From: Oscillospiraceae bacterium
GTDB lineage: Bacteria; Bacillota; Clostridia; Oscillospirales; Acutalibacteraceae
Assembly (NCBI GenBank): GCA_019422905.1
Contig: JAHZCM010000031.1
Location: forward strand, 9,109-19,435
Reading direction: 5' to 3'
DNA: 10,327 nt
Below are positions 1 through 6,525 of the stretch, piece after piece; positions within the stretch are counted from its first letter, which is position 1, and the number at the start of each line of letters is the position of its first letter. A program made the position numbers and the translations under genes. Below the pieces are notes generated by a model that made no database searches, had not been told where the DNA came from, and saw only the letters and a program-made list of their open reading frames with translations.

Positions 1-136
1 TCAGTACCGGACTGAGGCTCACATCCGTTTTCTTTTTCCAAACCGCAATCGCGGCAATCGGCAGCGCAAGAGAAAATACAAGCTCTGCAATCAGCGTGAT
101 AAAGACGGCGTTGGAGATCATAATGTCTTCGGTCAT
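1..136 (-). CDS. N-terminus of a YhfC-like intramembrane metalloprotease-family protein (partial, runs off window)
   Basis: Only the first 45 residues are inside the window. They read as a short N-terminus (MTEDIMISNAVF) and one long hydrophobic helix (about residues 11-33), then WKKKTDVSLSPVL. A first helix followed by a W-K-K-K-T segment before a second membrane region is, from memory, how YhfC-family (putative intramembrane metalloprotease) proteins begin; the catalytic part is outside the window, so the family call is provisional. The start at 136 is chosen because AAAGGA (151-146) sits 9-10 nt upstream, inside the end of the cyclase gene. A second ATG at 121 (MISNAV) is possible. The gene starts 6 bp after the cyclase stop, so it should be translated from the same message. 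It could equally be another multi-helix membrane protein. Confidence 0.55.
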   Translation of the reverse strand, partial: MTEDIMISNAVFITLIAELVFSLALPIAAIAVWKKKTDVSLSPVL

Positions 137-142
137 AACGGG

Positions 143-727
143 TTATCCTTTCTCTTCAAGGTCGATGAGCAGCGGCCGGCAGGGCGAACCGTCCAGCCCT
201 TCCATCCGCAGCGGCGCGCAGGACAGAAAATATCCGCCCTCGGAAACGCCGGAAAGCACGGCAGATTCCAGAATGACGATTTCGGCCGAAAGCAGGGCGC
301 GGTGCACGGCAACGCCGGTCGTTTTGCCGCCGACGGTCATGCCCTCCACGCCGAGAAACCAGAGGCCTTGCTCCGCAAACGCCTGCGCACCCTCCGGCGT
401 GATCTCAATTTCACCGCGGATCAACAGGCGCTTTGTGCCGTCCGCCGTCATCCGGCGCGCGTCCTCCGCCGTCAAAAGGCCGCTGTGCAGGACCACCTTA
501 CAGGGGCCGACGCATTTTTCCAGCGATACCGAAGCAATGTCCTTCCCGCCCGCCACAAAGTGCTTCGGCGCGTCCATATGGGTGCCGTTGTGGCTGCCCA
601 GCGTCAGCACCGTGAGATTGCACGGGCACGTTTCGGAAATTTCCGCAAAAGGCCGTTTCGCCGGCTCCGGGTCGCCCGGAAAAACCGCCGCGGAAAACAG
701 CTCTTTTGATAAATCGTAAATTTTCAT
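143..727 (-). CDS. Cyclase-family metal-dependent hydrolase (kynurenine-formamidase-like fold)
   Basis: A 194-aa protein, about the usual length for this family. The diagnostic metal-binding motif HxGTHxDxPxH is intact at residues 46-56 (HNGTHMDAPKH), and a later His (VHRALL, H142) and Glu (ILES, E154) lie where the family has further active-site residues. Members include bacterial arylformamidases and several uncharacterised amide or lactone hydrolases, so the substrate cannot be named here. No tryptophan-degradation genes are nearby, which argues against assuming a kynurenine role. No signal peptide is seen, so it is likely cytoplasmic. I start at ATG 727 (MKIYDLSKEL) rather than an upstream in-frame codon, because AAGGTG lies 6 nt before it and the motif spacing fits. 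It begins 17 bp after the zinc-ribbon gene and ends 6 bp before the YhfC-like gene. Confidence 0.88.
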   Translation of the reverse strand: MKIYDLSKELFSAAVFPGDPEPAKRPFAEISETCPCNLTVLTLGSHNGTHMDAPKHFVAGGKDIASVSLEKCVGPCKVVLHSGLLTAEDARRMTADGTKRLLIRGEIEITPEGAQAFAEQGLWFLGVEGMTVGGKTTGVAVHRALLSAEIVILESAVLSGVSEGGYFLSCAPLRMEGLDGSPCRPLLIDLEEKG

Positions 728-744
728 GGTCTTCACCTTATTCT

Positions 745-948
745 TCAGCGGAACAGCGTGCACGCACCGCTCTCGCGGTAGTAACGGATCCGTTTTTCAA
801 TTTCCTCCCGCGGGCACTTGAAATAATCCGCGAGACACGAGATGCAGAGAAAATCCTCTGCGCCCCGGTAGACGAGTTTTCTGTAAATCGCGATGTCGTC
901 GCCCCCGAGCGGCGCGCCGCATGTCCGGCAGGTTTTGTAATTCGCCAT
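745..948 (-). CDS. Small zinc-ribbon protein of unknown function
   Basis: A 67-aa protein with two CxxC pairs, C7-x2-C10 and C35-x2-C38, which is the layout of a four-cysteine zinc ribbon. The part between them (GAPLGGDDIAIYRKLVYRGAE) and the stretch after the second pair (LADYFKCPREEIEKRI) are charged and look helical. I recall similar short proteins in clostridial genomes but know no function for them. Its ATG shares one base with the TAA of the alpha-galactosidase (TAATG), so translation is probably coupled to that gene; no strong separate SD is seen. It ends 17 bp before the cyclase gene. The conserved-looking cysteines and operon position make it a real gene rather than chance. A nucleic-acid-binding or metal-sensing adaptor role is possible but not shown. 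Confidence 0.8.
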   Translation of the reverse strand: MANYKTCRTCGAPLGGDDIAIYRKLVYRGAEDFLCISCLADYFKCPREEIEKRIRYYRESGACTLFR

Positions 949-2105
949 TATCTCAGCTTCACGGGCTTTGCGATAAACACCATCGAGTCGTGCGGCTCAA
1001 GCTGCGCTACATAGCGCTCGGCAAATTTCCCCTCATCTTCCTTTGTGTAGCAATTGTAGAACGCAAGGCCCATATTCGCGGCATAGGGAATGCCCAGATC
1101 CCAGAATTGCAACGACATCTCGCTCCGAACGTCGCCGAGGTTCACAAAGCAAACAGCCAGCGTGCCGTCGGAAAGCGGCTTTACGAGCGCCATCACGTTC
1201 TCGGGGTTATTCCACTGCCGGATGCAATACGGCCCGCGGCATTCGATATCCTGATTGATACGGATCAGATCCTCGTTGCCGAGCGTCTTCAGCGTCTCTT
1301 CCGACATGCTGCGCACATCACAGCCAATCATCAAAGGCGAGCCCATCACCGCCCAAAGTGCAAAGTGCGTGCGGTATTCGAGATCCGAGCATGCGCCGAG
1401 CGCGCCGATATGCGCGTCGTTGCTCGCACCGTGCATGCCGACGATCAGCATGTCGATGTCGTTGTGGCAGAACGGGCCGGAATACGCCGTCTTATCGAGC
1501 TGGGAAAGGAACAGATTCTTCACAGACTGCCAGTTGTCCTGAATATCGCCGGTCGAGCGGAAAAGCTGCGCGCCGGAGCCCTGAATCCAACTGTGCACGT
1601 CCTCCGCGCCCCAGTTGCAGGCGGAAAGGACGATGTCGCGCCCGCAGTTGCGCAGGGCAAGCGACATGCGCTTGTAGAGAACCTCGCCGTCGATGTGCTT
1701 CGGCTTATAGCAGTTGTCGTACTTGAGGTAATCGACGCCCCACGAGGCGAAGGTTTCCGCGTCGTCAAATTCATGCTCGAAGCTACCCGGATAGCCCGCG
1801 CAGGTATGGGTGCCGCAGCAGGAATACATGCCGAATTTGAGGCCCTTTCCGTGGATATAATCCGCCACATACTTCATGCCGTGTGGAAATTTTTCCGGGT
1901 CGGGGACGAGCCGGCCGTTTTCATCGCGCTGTTTGAGGCTCCAGCAGTCGTCGATGACGACGTACTCATAGCCCTTGTCCTTGAGCCCGCTTTCGCACAG
2001 CGCGTCCGCCGCGCCGCAGATCAGCGCCTCACTGATGTTCCATGTAAACGTGTTCCATGAATTCCAGCCCATCGGCGGCGTCATGGCAAGATATTGATTC
2101 TGCAT
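948..2105 (-). CDS. Alpha-galactosidase, glycoside hydrolase family 27
   Basis: A 385-aa protein, the usual length for a single-domain GH27 enzyme with a TIM barrel and C-terminal beta domain. Family marks are in order: PPMGWNSWNTF (10-20), IDDCW (51-55), YLKYDNC with nucleophile D130, RSTGD with general acid/base D187 (by alignment from memory to human alpha-galactosidase A D170 and D231), and NDIDMLIVG (215-223). GH27 enzymes hydrolyse terminal alpha-D-galactosides such as melibiose or raffinose-type sugars with retention. There is no signal peptide, so a cytoplasmic enzyme acting on imported oligosaccharides is expected, though no sugar transporter is in the window. A clear SD (GAGGAA, 7 nt before ATG) supports the start. 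It follows mtnN by 21 bp and overlaps the zinc-ribbon gene by one base. The specificity loop reads CNWG rather than the CEWG of plant enzymes. Confidence 0.93.
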   Translation of the reverse strand: MQNQYLAMTPPMGWNSWNTFTWNISEALICGAADALCESGLKDKGYEYVVIDDCWSLKQRDENGRLVPDPEKFPHGMKYVADYIHGKGLKFGMYSCCGTHTCAGYPGSFEHEFDDAETFASWGVDYLKYDNCYKPKHIDGEVLYKRMSLALRNCGRDIVLSACNWGAEDVHSWIQGSGAQLFRSTGDIQDNWQSVKNLFLSQLDKTAYSGPFCHNDIDMLIVGMHGASNDAHIGALGACSDLEYRTHFALWAVMGSPLMIGCDVRSMSEETLKTLGNEDLIRINQDIECRGPYCIRQWNNPENVMALVKPLSDGTLAVCFVNLGDVRSEMSLQFWDLGIPYAANMGLAFYNCYTKEDEGKFAERYVAQLEPHDSMVFIAKPVKLR

Positions 2106-2126
2106 AGCAATTTTCCTCTTGATTTT

Positions 2127-2834
2127 TTATTCTACACGCTCCAGCGCCGGAAGCGACGCTTTGAGCAGCGCGATGCATTTCTGCGCGGAATCGCGCGCAA
2201 AGGTATGAAAATCGACGTCTCCGTCCTCGTTGGCGTTGTCCGAGATCGCGCGCAGACCGCAGAACGGCGTTTTGTTCGCCGCGCAGACGTGGGCGATCGC
2301 GCCGGTCTCCATTTCGCAGGCGATCGCGCCGAACGTCTCCCGGAGCTGCTCGCAGAACGCGGGGTCCGCTACAAAACGGTCGCCGGTTGCGATCACGCCA
2401 GTATGCACGCCATTGTAAATATCCTGCGCATAGTGGACGAGAACCGCGTTGTGCGCGGCGCTCGTGGGCAGCTCTACCATCTGCTGCTCATCGCAGATTG
2501 TCACGCCCGCCTTCGGCTCGCCGACGGCGGTGGTGTCATAATCATACTGCACGCTGTGCTTCGCGACGACCAGACTGCCGATCTTCACGCCCTCGCCGAT
2601 CCCGCCCGCAACGCCGGTGCTGATGACGAGCTTCGGCGCATACCGCAGCAGCATCGCCGCCGCGCACATGGCAGCGTTCACCTTGCCCGCGCCGCATTTG
2701 ACGACGACCGCGTCCACGCCGCTCAGCTTGCCGCTGACAAAGCGCAGACCGCAAAGCATTTCCTCTGTCTGATCGGTGAGAGCCGCCATCAGCCCCTCAA
2801 CCTCCATGCTCATTGCTCCAATGATGCCAATCAC
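2127..2834 (-). CDS. mtnN: 5'-methylthioadenosine/S-adenosylhomocysteine nucleosidase
   Basis: A 235-aa protein of the PNP/UDP phosphorylase superfamily, full length for MTA/SAH nucleosidase. It hydrolyses the N-glycosidic bond of 5'-methylthioadenosine and S-adenosylhomocysteine, releasing adenine, in methyl-cycle recycling and AI-2 precursor formation. Visible marks: the start IGIIGAMSMEV with E11 (equivalent to E. coli E12), STGVAGGIG (72-80), CEMETGAIAHV (173-183) with the ribose-contacting Glu pair E174/E176, and RAISDNAN with the catalytic Asp at D199 (E. coli D197). The start codon is GTG, supported by GGGAG 9 nt upstream. It is the first gene of the minus-strand run, behind a TATAAT box. 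No luxS lies in the window, so a quorum-sensing link is not supported. Its pairing with an alpha-galactosidase is unusual. Confidence 0.95.
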   Translation of the reverse strand: MIGIIGAMSMEVEGLMAALTDQTEEMLCGLRFVSGKLSGVDAVVVKCGAGKVNAAMCAAAMLLRYAPKLVISTGVAGGIGEGVKIGSLVVAKHSVQYDYDTTAVGEPKAGVTICDEQQMVELPTSAAHNAVLVHYAQDIYNGVHTGVIATGDRFVADPAFCEQLRETFGAIACEMETGAIAHVCAANKTPFCGLRAISDNANEDGDVDFHTFARDSAQKCIALLKASLPALERVE

Positions 2835-2870
2835 AGTGATATTCTCCCTTCTGCAAATCGCAGTATCCTC

Positions 2871-2876
2871 ATTATA
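2871..2876 (-). promoter_or_regulatory. Candidate -10 box for the mtnN operon
   Basis: The 108-bp gap between the YcxB-like gene and mtnN carries a perfect TATAAT on the minus strand, with an expected transcription start near 2864 and the mtnN GTG 30 bp further on. The -35 region at 17 bp spacing is poor (ATGCGG) and there is no extended TGn, so the promoter may need an activator or be weak. No terminator-like hairpin follows the upstream gene, so read-through from it is also possible. Nothing else is recognisable in this gap. Confidence 0.5.
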
Positions 2877-2942
2877 GCCGCTGCATCCGCTCTCCGCATT
2901 TGCTGTTTGTTGCGTATTCCTTGAATTTTGTTGTTTCAGCGC

Positions 2943-4295
2943 TCATTTGAACCGCTTTCCAATTTTTTCCTTCATGAACGCGCGGAAGCTGTCCGCATCG
3001 CCCTCTTTGAAGCCGTCCTTCCGGATGAAATACGTGTTGTCCAAGCCAAAATACATATAGAAGTATTCCTTTGTCTCATACATGCGGGTGATCTGGAAAT
3101 ACGGGTGCAGGTTGGAGGCCTGCAGACCGGTGATGCGGAAATCGCCCTCGTAGAAATAGTAGGCGGCCTTGCGGCTTCTGAGCTTGCCGTAAACGCGCGT
3201 CAGCGATTTTGTGATCGTCGAGCCCGCCGTCGCAATCTTGTACACGCTGTAAACGGCGCAGGCAACCAGCAGCAGGACCATCCACCAGTTATCGTCGACG
3301 CCGGACTGCCAAACCACATAAAGCGCAATCAGCGCGATGAAAACCGTAAAGAGCGGAACCCATATCTGCCGGCGGTACGCATGGAAATTGGCAAAAATCT
3401 TGATGGCCCGGTCGTCGTGCTCCGTCTCGTTGACAAAGCGCAGCGCGCCGTCGCCTTCGTCCTCATGCCCCTGCTTCTGCTGCCGGTATGCGGCAAGGCG
3501 GTCCGCCATCTCGGCTTTCTCCCGCTTTTCCCGCTTGTTCGAAACCGAACGGTGAATGAAAAATACAACGAGCAGAACGATCAGCACGCACAGAATCAAA
3601 AGCAGCCAGACGGCCTCCGCCGAAAGCGGTTCTGAACCGGGCAGCTCCAAAAACTCCGCAAACGTCGCGGAATCCACGATCTCGCGCATCAGCGCGTCGT
3701 ACTCTTCGGGGATTTCCTCCGTTCCGTTGTACAGATCCAGCGAGACGAGCGTGCCGTCAAAGATCGTGCCGTACAGGCGCTCGTATACGGTACCGCTTTC
3801 ATTGACCGCCGTGGAATGGATATCGATGCAAAAGAACGGGATATCCTTGTGCGCATACCATTCCACAGTGCCGCCGGTGGCTTCATCCAGAGAATTCGGC
3901 TGCATGCGCTCGACAAAATCCTGTTTTTTCTCTTCATCCAGAAGATTCAGATTCCAGATGGAATTTGAATAATCGGAGGTTTTCGACGAAACAGCGATGA
4001 CACATGCGCCGTCAAACGCATAGATCTCCGCCAGAATGCCGTCCTCGTTCATCTCCGTGAGCTTGGAGCTGATATCCAGCACATTTGCGACGCTCCACAC
4101 CGGATCGTCCGTCGGCGTATCCGCCGAAAGAACCATCGTCCCCTCCGGCAGCGTAATCGTCATGCCGGTGTCGGGAATCGTATAGGTCGTCTCAGCCGCC
4201 GAAACAGGCAGACAAAACGCGGCCGCCAGCACCAGCACGGTGAGCAGAACCGCGATAAAGTGTTTCCCTGTCTTACTCGTTTGACAAATATTCAT
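2943..4295 (-). CDS. Exported/membrane-anchored protein with N-terminal extracytoplasmic domain and C-terminal YcxB-like domain
   Basis: A 450-aa protein. Residues 1-33 form a signal peptide (basic start, hydrophobic core 13-30, PVSA-A cleavage candidate). Residues 35-220 form an acidic extracytoplasmic domain starting TYTIPDTGMTITLPEG, a lead-in I associate with PsbP/DUF1795-like secreted domains. A membrane helix follows at 228-247, then a charged cytoplasmic linker rich in Lys, Glu and Gln (252-285), two more helices (311-329, 337-355), and a C-terminal region (about 359-446) containing YYFYEGDFRI and ITRMYETKEYFYMYF, matching the YcxB-like C-terminal pattern. The function of YcxB-like domains is unknown. 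The start at 4295 is preferred over an upstream in-frame GTG (4331) because AAAGGA precedes it and the signal peptide begins here. It is transcribed divergently from the dehydrogenase operon. Cell-envelope sensing is one guess only. Confidence 0.82.
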   Translation of the reverse strand: MNICQTSKTGKHFIAVLLTVLVLAAAFCLPVSAAETTYTIPDTGMTITLPEGTMVLSADTPTDDPVWSVANVLDISSKLTEMNEDGILAEIYAFDGACVIAVSSKTSDYSNSIWNLNLLDEEKKQDFVERMQPNSLDEATGGTVEWYAHKDIPFFCIDIHSTAVNESGTVYERLYGTIFDGTLVSLDLYNGTEEIPEEYDALMREIVDSATFAEFLELPGSEPLSAEAVWLLLILCVLIVLLVVFFIHRSVSNKREKREKAEMADRLAAYRQQKQGHEDEGDGALRFVNETEHDDRAIKIFANFHAYRRQIWVPLFTVFIALIALYVVWQSGVDDNWWMVLLLVACAVYSVYKIATAGSTITKSLTRVYGKLRSRKAAYYFYEGDFRITGLQASNLHPYFQITRMYETKEYFYMYFGLDNTYFIRKDGFKEGDADSFRAFMKEKIGKRFK

Positions 4296-4314
4296 GGTTT
4301 TGCCGATCCTTTCT

Positions 4315-4342
4315 TTGCGCCGCAGGCACACTGCCGGCGCAA
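4315..4342 (-). promoter_or_regulatory. Hairpin in the 5' UTR of the YcxB-like gene, next to its ribosome binding site
   Basis: TTGCGCC (4315-4321) pairs with GGCGCAA (4336-4342), and an inner GGCA/TGCC pair closes on a CAC loop with a three-base bulge (GCA). On the minus-strand message it lies between the predicted start of transcription (about 4355) and the SD (4312-4307), ending 2-3 nt before the SD. It has no U-run, so it is not a terminator. A role in mRNA stability or translation control is inferred from position only. Confidence 0.45.
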
Positions 4343-4361
4343 ATTCAAAAGTAGTATCGTC

Positions 4362-4370
4362 ATTGTATCA
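4362..4370 (-). promoter_or_regulatory. Extended -10 promoter for the YcxB-like gene
   Basis: On the minus strand TGA directly precedes TACAAT (4367-4362), giving the extended -10 pattern TGnTAnAAT. No good -35 hexamer is found at 16-18 bp, which is tolerated by extended -10 promoters. The predicted start is near 4355, giving a 5' UTR of about 60 nt. Confidence 0.5.
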
Positions 4371-4440
4371 TACTTTCGCAAAAAATTGTACTGCTTTTCC
4401 CTGTTTTTTTCATTTATTTACAAATTCGCAAAAAAGAAAT

Positions 4441-4469
4441 TTGACACCTGCATCTGCGGGCGGTACAAT
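4441..4469 (+). promoter_or_regulatory. Near-consensus sigma-A promoter for the dehydrogenase/acetyltransferase operon
   Basis: A perfect TTGACA (4441-4446) is followed after exactly 17 bp by TACAAT (4464-4469). The predicted start of transcription is near 4476, leaving a short leader of about 39 nt with AGGAG at 4501-4505 before the ATG at 4515. It is the strongest promoter in the window by match to consensus and has no obvious operator, suggesting constitutive expression. Confidence 0.82.
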
Positions 4470-4514
4470 GAAAGTATAAAATTTATAAACATCGTTAAAA
4501 AGGAGAATTATCCC

Positions 4515-5276
4515 ATGAAAACCGCTGTGATCACCGGCGCTTCCTCCGGCCTTGGCGTAGAATTTCTGCGCGCCGCCGTTTCCCTTTGCCCGGATATCGA
4601 CTGCTTTTGGCTCGTCGCCCGCCGCCGCGAGCGGCTCGAAGCGCTCGTCCCGCTCTTTCCGGGCAAAATGCTCCGCCCGGTGCCGCTCGACCTGACCGAT
4701 CCCGCCGCGCTCAGAAGCCTGCAAGCCCTGCTGGATGCGGAAAAGCCCGTGCTCTCGCTGCTGATCAACAATGCGGGCTTCGGCAGGCTCTGCGATTTCG
4801 CCGAAAGCGCGCCGGACGATCAGACCGGCATGGTGGATCTCAACTGCCGCGCCATGACCGCCGTCACGCGGTACTGCCTGCCCTATATGCAGCCGGGCGG
4901 CCTGATTCTCAACGTGTCGTCCATCGCTTCCTTTGCACCGACGCCGCGCATGGCGGTCTACTGCTCGACAAAAGCCTATGTGCAGAGCTTCTCCCGCGCG
5001 CTGCGCGAGGAGCTCCGTCCGCGAAAAATCAACGTGCTGGCGGCCTGCCCTGGCCCTATGGACACGGAATTTCTGCCCGTCGCGGGCTGCGACGCCGGCA
5101 AGAGCCGCACCTTCGACACGCTGCCCCATCAAGACCCGGCGAAAATGGCCCGCTGCGCGCTTTCCGCCGGTCTCAAGGGCCGCAGCGTCTGCACGATGGG
5201 CGCATTTTATAAGTTCTACCGTTTTCTCGCGCATATCCTGCCGAAGCGGTTTTTGATGAAAATGACAAAGTGCTGA
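4515..5276 (+). CDS. Short-chain dehydrogenase/reductase (classical SDR)
   Basis: A 253-aa protein with the classical SDR layout: nucleotide-binding TGASSGLG (residues 7-14), NNAG (85-88), the structural Asn in VDLNCRA (N110), the catalytic Ser of NVSS (135/136), and YxxxK (Y149, K153), followed by PGPMDTEF (179-186). The enzyme should reduce or oxidise a carbonyl/alcohol with NAD(P)H in the cytoplasm; R36-R37-R38 after the second strand suggests NADP preference. The substrate is unknown. The last 30 residues (FYKFYRFLAHILPKRFLMKM) are basic and amphipathic, as in SDRs that associate with membranes or lipid substrates. The start at 4515 has AGGAG 9 nt upstream; an in-frame extension to 4260 would cross the promoter and is rejected. 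The acetyltransferase gene starts 11 bp downstream. Confidence 0.92.
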   Translation: MKTAVITGASSGLGVEFLRAAVSLCPDIDCFWLVARRRERLEALVPLFPGKMLRPVPLDLTDPAALRSLQALLDAEKPVLSLLINNAGFGRLCDFAESAPDDQTGMVDLNCRAMTAVTRYCLPYMQPGGLILNVSSIASFAPTPRMAVYCSTKAYVQSFSRALREELRPRKINVLAACPGPMDTEFLPVAGCDAGKSRTFDTLPHQDPAKMARCALSAGLKGRSVCTMGAFYKFYRFLAHILPKRFLMKMTKC

Positions 5277-5287
5277 AAGGAGACGCG

Positions 5288-5869
5288 ATGTACACAGAGT
5301 TGAAAACCGACCGCCTGCTCCTGCGCCCGCTCAGTACATGTGACCTGGAAAGCGTGCATATCTACGCCGGCGACCCGGAGCTCACAAAATACATGATGCA
5401 TCTGCCAAACGATACAAAGGCGGACACGCTTCGCTTTCTCACCGAGGCAGAAGCCGAATGGCAAAAAGAAGCGCCGGCCTATTTTGAGTTCGCCGTTACG
5501 CTTGAGGGCATACAGATCGGCGCAGTATCCCTCTATCTCAACGGAGCGCGCACCGAGGGAGAATTGGGCTGGATCTTCAACCGGCAGTATTGGGGCTGTG
5601 GCTACGCCATTGAGAGTGCCGCAGGTCTGCGGAACTTCGCCTTCCGCACATTGGGCCTTCAACGCCTGTTTGCGCACTGCGACATCCGCAACACCGGCTC
5701 CGCCCGTATTATGGAAAAACTGGGTATGGTACTCAAAGACGATACGGCCATGCGGCAGTACCGGAACCGCCCGGATATTGCGCGGGAGCTTTTCTATGCG
5801 CTGGAGCGGCCGGGTACTGCTCACGGCACGAGCAGTACGGCCGCCATGGCATACACGGCAAAGTCGTAG
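5288..5869 (+). CDS. GNAT-family N-acetyltransferase (RimJ/RimL type)
   Basis: A 193-aa protein. It opens with LKTDRLLLRPL (5-15), the common start of RimJ/RimL-type acetyltransferases, and carries the acetyl-CoA pyrophosphate loop Q100-YWGCGYA (Q/RxxGxG/A) followed by helix residues IESAAGLRNFAF, then the second motif CDIRNTGSARIMEKLGM (131-147). It should move an acetyl group from acetyl-CoA to an amine; the acceptor (protein N-terminus, small amine or antibiotic) cannot be told. The start at 5288 has AAAGGAG 5-6 nt upstream, and the gene lies 11 bp after the SDR, so the two are co-transcribed. Family members normally end soon after a segment like ELFYAL (167-172); here about 20 more residues are encoded by DNA that is antisense to the end of the YhhN gene. 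Confidence 0.9.
   Translation: MYTELKTDRLLLRPLSTCDLESVHIYAGDPELTKYMMHLPNDTKADTLRFLTEAEAEWQKEAPAYFEFAVTLEGIQIGAVSLYLNGARTEGELGWIFNRQYWGCGYAIESAAGLRNFAFRTLGLQRLFAHCDIRNTGSARIMEKLGMVLKDDTAMRQYRNRPDIARELFYALERPGTAHGTSSTAAMAYTAKS
5821..5869. other. 49-bp tail-to-tail coding overlap of GNAT and YhhN genes
   Basis: The last 49 bases of the plus-strand acetyltransferase, including its TAG, lie inside the minus-strand YhhN gene, covering its TGA and final 15 codons. The YhhN C-terminus (YDFAVYAMAAVLLVP) looks like normal family sequence, whereas the GNAT tail (TAHGTSSTAAMAYTAKS) does not, so the overlap was probably created by loss of an earlier GNAT stop. No terminator separates the two convergent units. 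Confidence 0.8.
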
Positions 5870-6474
5870 AGCAGCAGCGCGCCGTTCCGCTGTCGGTCTG
5901 TCGCGCCCAGAAGCGCGTCCTTCGCAACAAAGATATCGGATACGGCGAACGCTGCGGCGCCCAGCGCAAGGCGCGCATAGCGCATGGAGCACGCGGCGGG
6001 CAGCGCCAGAGCCAGAGCCGCCATGGCGGAGAGTATCGCGGCATAAAGCAGCAAAAGTACCCGCATTTTCCCGAACTGCTTCAATTCCCTGCGGAACAAA
6101 AGGGCCGCAAGGCCAAATAAAGCCAGCGCAATGGGAACGCTCTGCCACACCGGGCGATTCAAGGTGAGGATATACCAGATAAAGGCGGCATGCGCGAGCG
6201 CAAAGCCGGCTACCCCGCCGATAAAGCTGCGCTCGATCACAAAATCCGCTATGCAGCACAGCATCAGCCCTGCGGCCAAAAGCCAGCTTCCGGCATCCCG
6301 TTCATACAGCACAATACCGAGCACGGCAGTGATGACCGCCATGAAAGTCGCGCCGCATTTTGCCAGGGACCGCCAAACGGAAACGCCCTGCGGTCTCGTC
6401 ACCGCGAAGATTCCAAAAAACGCCAGCATGACCGGCAGAGAGAGCGCCGGCCACAGCCATGTGAAAGCCTGCAT
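5821..6474 (-). CDS. YhhN-family integral membrane protein (lysoplasmalogenase-like)
   Basis: A 217-aa, very hydrophobic protein with about eight membrane segments. The family signature is visible: GLMLCCIADFVIE (69-81) with an Asp in a helix, AHAAFIWYI (94-102), a lone Tyr in LLLLYAAIL (140-148), and GAAAFAVSDIFVA (172-184) with a second intramembrane Asp. The mammalian relatives TMEM86A/B cleave the vinyl-ether bond of lysoplasmalogens; for bacterial members the substrate is less sure, though many gut clostridia make plasmalogens. The start at 6474 is fixed by a near-perfect AAAGGAGGT 6-7 nt upstream; longer in-frame starts would run through the upstream terminator hairpin. It follows the small membrane protein by 101 bp and probably has its own promoter. 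Its 3' end overlaps the GNAT gene. Confidence 0.85.
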   Translation of the reverse strand: MQAFTWLWPALSLPVMLAFFGIFAVTRPQGVSVWRSLAKCGATFMAVITAVLGIVLYERDAGSWLLAAGLMLCCIADFVIERSFIGGVAGFALAHAAFIWYILTLNRPVWQSVPIALALFGLAALLFRRELKQFGKMRVLLLLYAAILSAMAALALALPAACSMRYARLALGAAAFAVSDIFVAKDALLGATDRQRNGALLLYDFAVYAMAAVLLVP

Positions 6475-6496
6475 AAGCTGAACCTCCTTTTTTACC

Positions 6497-6525
6497 AGCA
6501 TAACACAAAAGCAACCCGCCGGCAA
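6497..6525 (-). promoter_or_regulatory. Possible promoter for the YhhN gene
   Basis: On the minus strand TTGCCG (6525-6520) and TATGCT (6502-6497) are spaced by 17 bp, and TGT before the -10 gives an extended element. The predicted start near 6490 would leave only about 15 nt before the ATG, just enough for the AAAGGAGGT. It overlaps the 3' arm of the terminator-like hairpin, so it is only moderately convincing. Confidence 0.35.

Noticed and set aside
143..727. The cyclase-family protein as a true kynurenine formamidase (kynB)
   Set aside because: The metal motif is shared by the whole family and no tryptophan or kynurenine genes are in the window, so a specific name is not justified.
921..2060. 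A 379-codon open frame on the plus strand
   Set aside because: It is the antisense shadow of the GH27 gene, whose motifs are clear; it has no SD, and its long runs of Arg, Ala and His are typical of GC-rich antisense frames.
4410..5234. A 274-codon minus-strand frame opposite the short-chain dehydrogenase
   Set aside because: It is a shadow of the SDR gene and runs across its promoter; the composition is Arg/Ala/His-rich with no motif.
5216..6259. A 347-codon minus-strand frame spanning the GNAT gene and part of the YhhN gene
   Set aside because: It crosses two well-supported genes in another frame, begins without an SD and shows no domain pattern.
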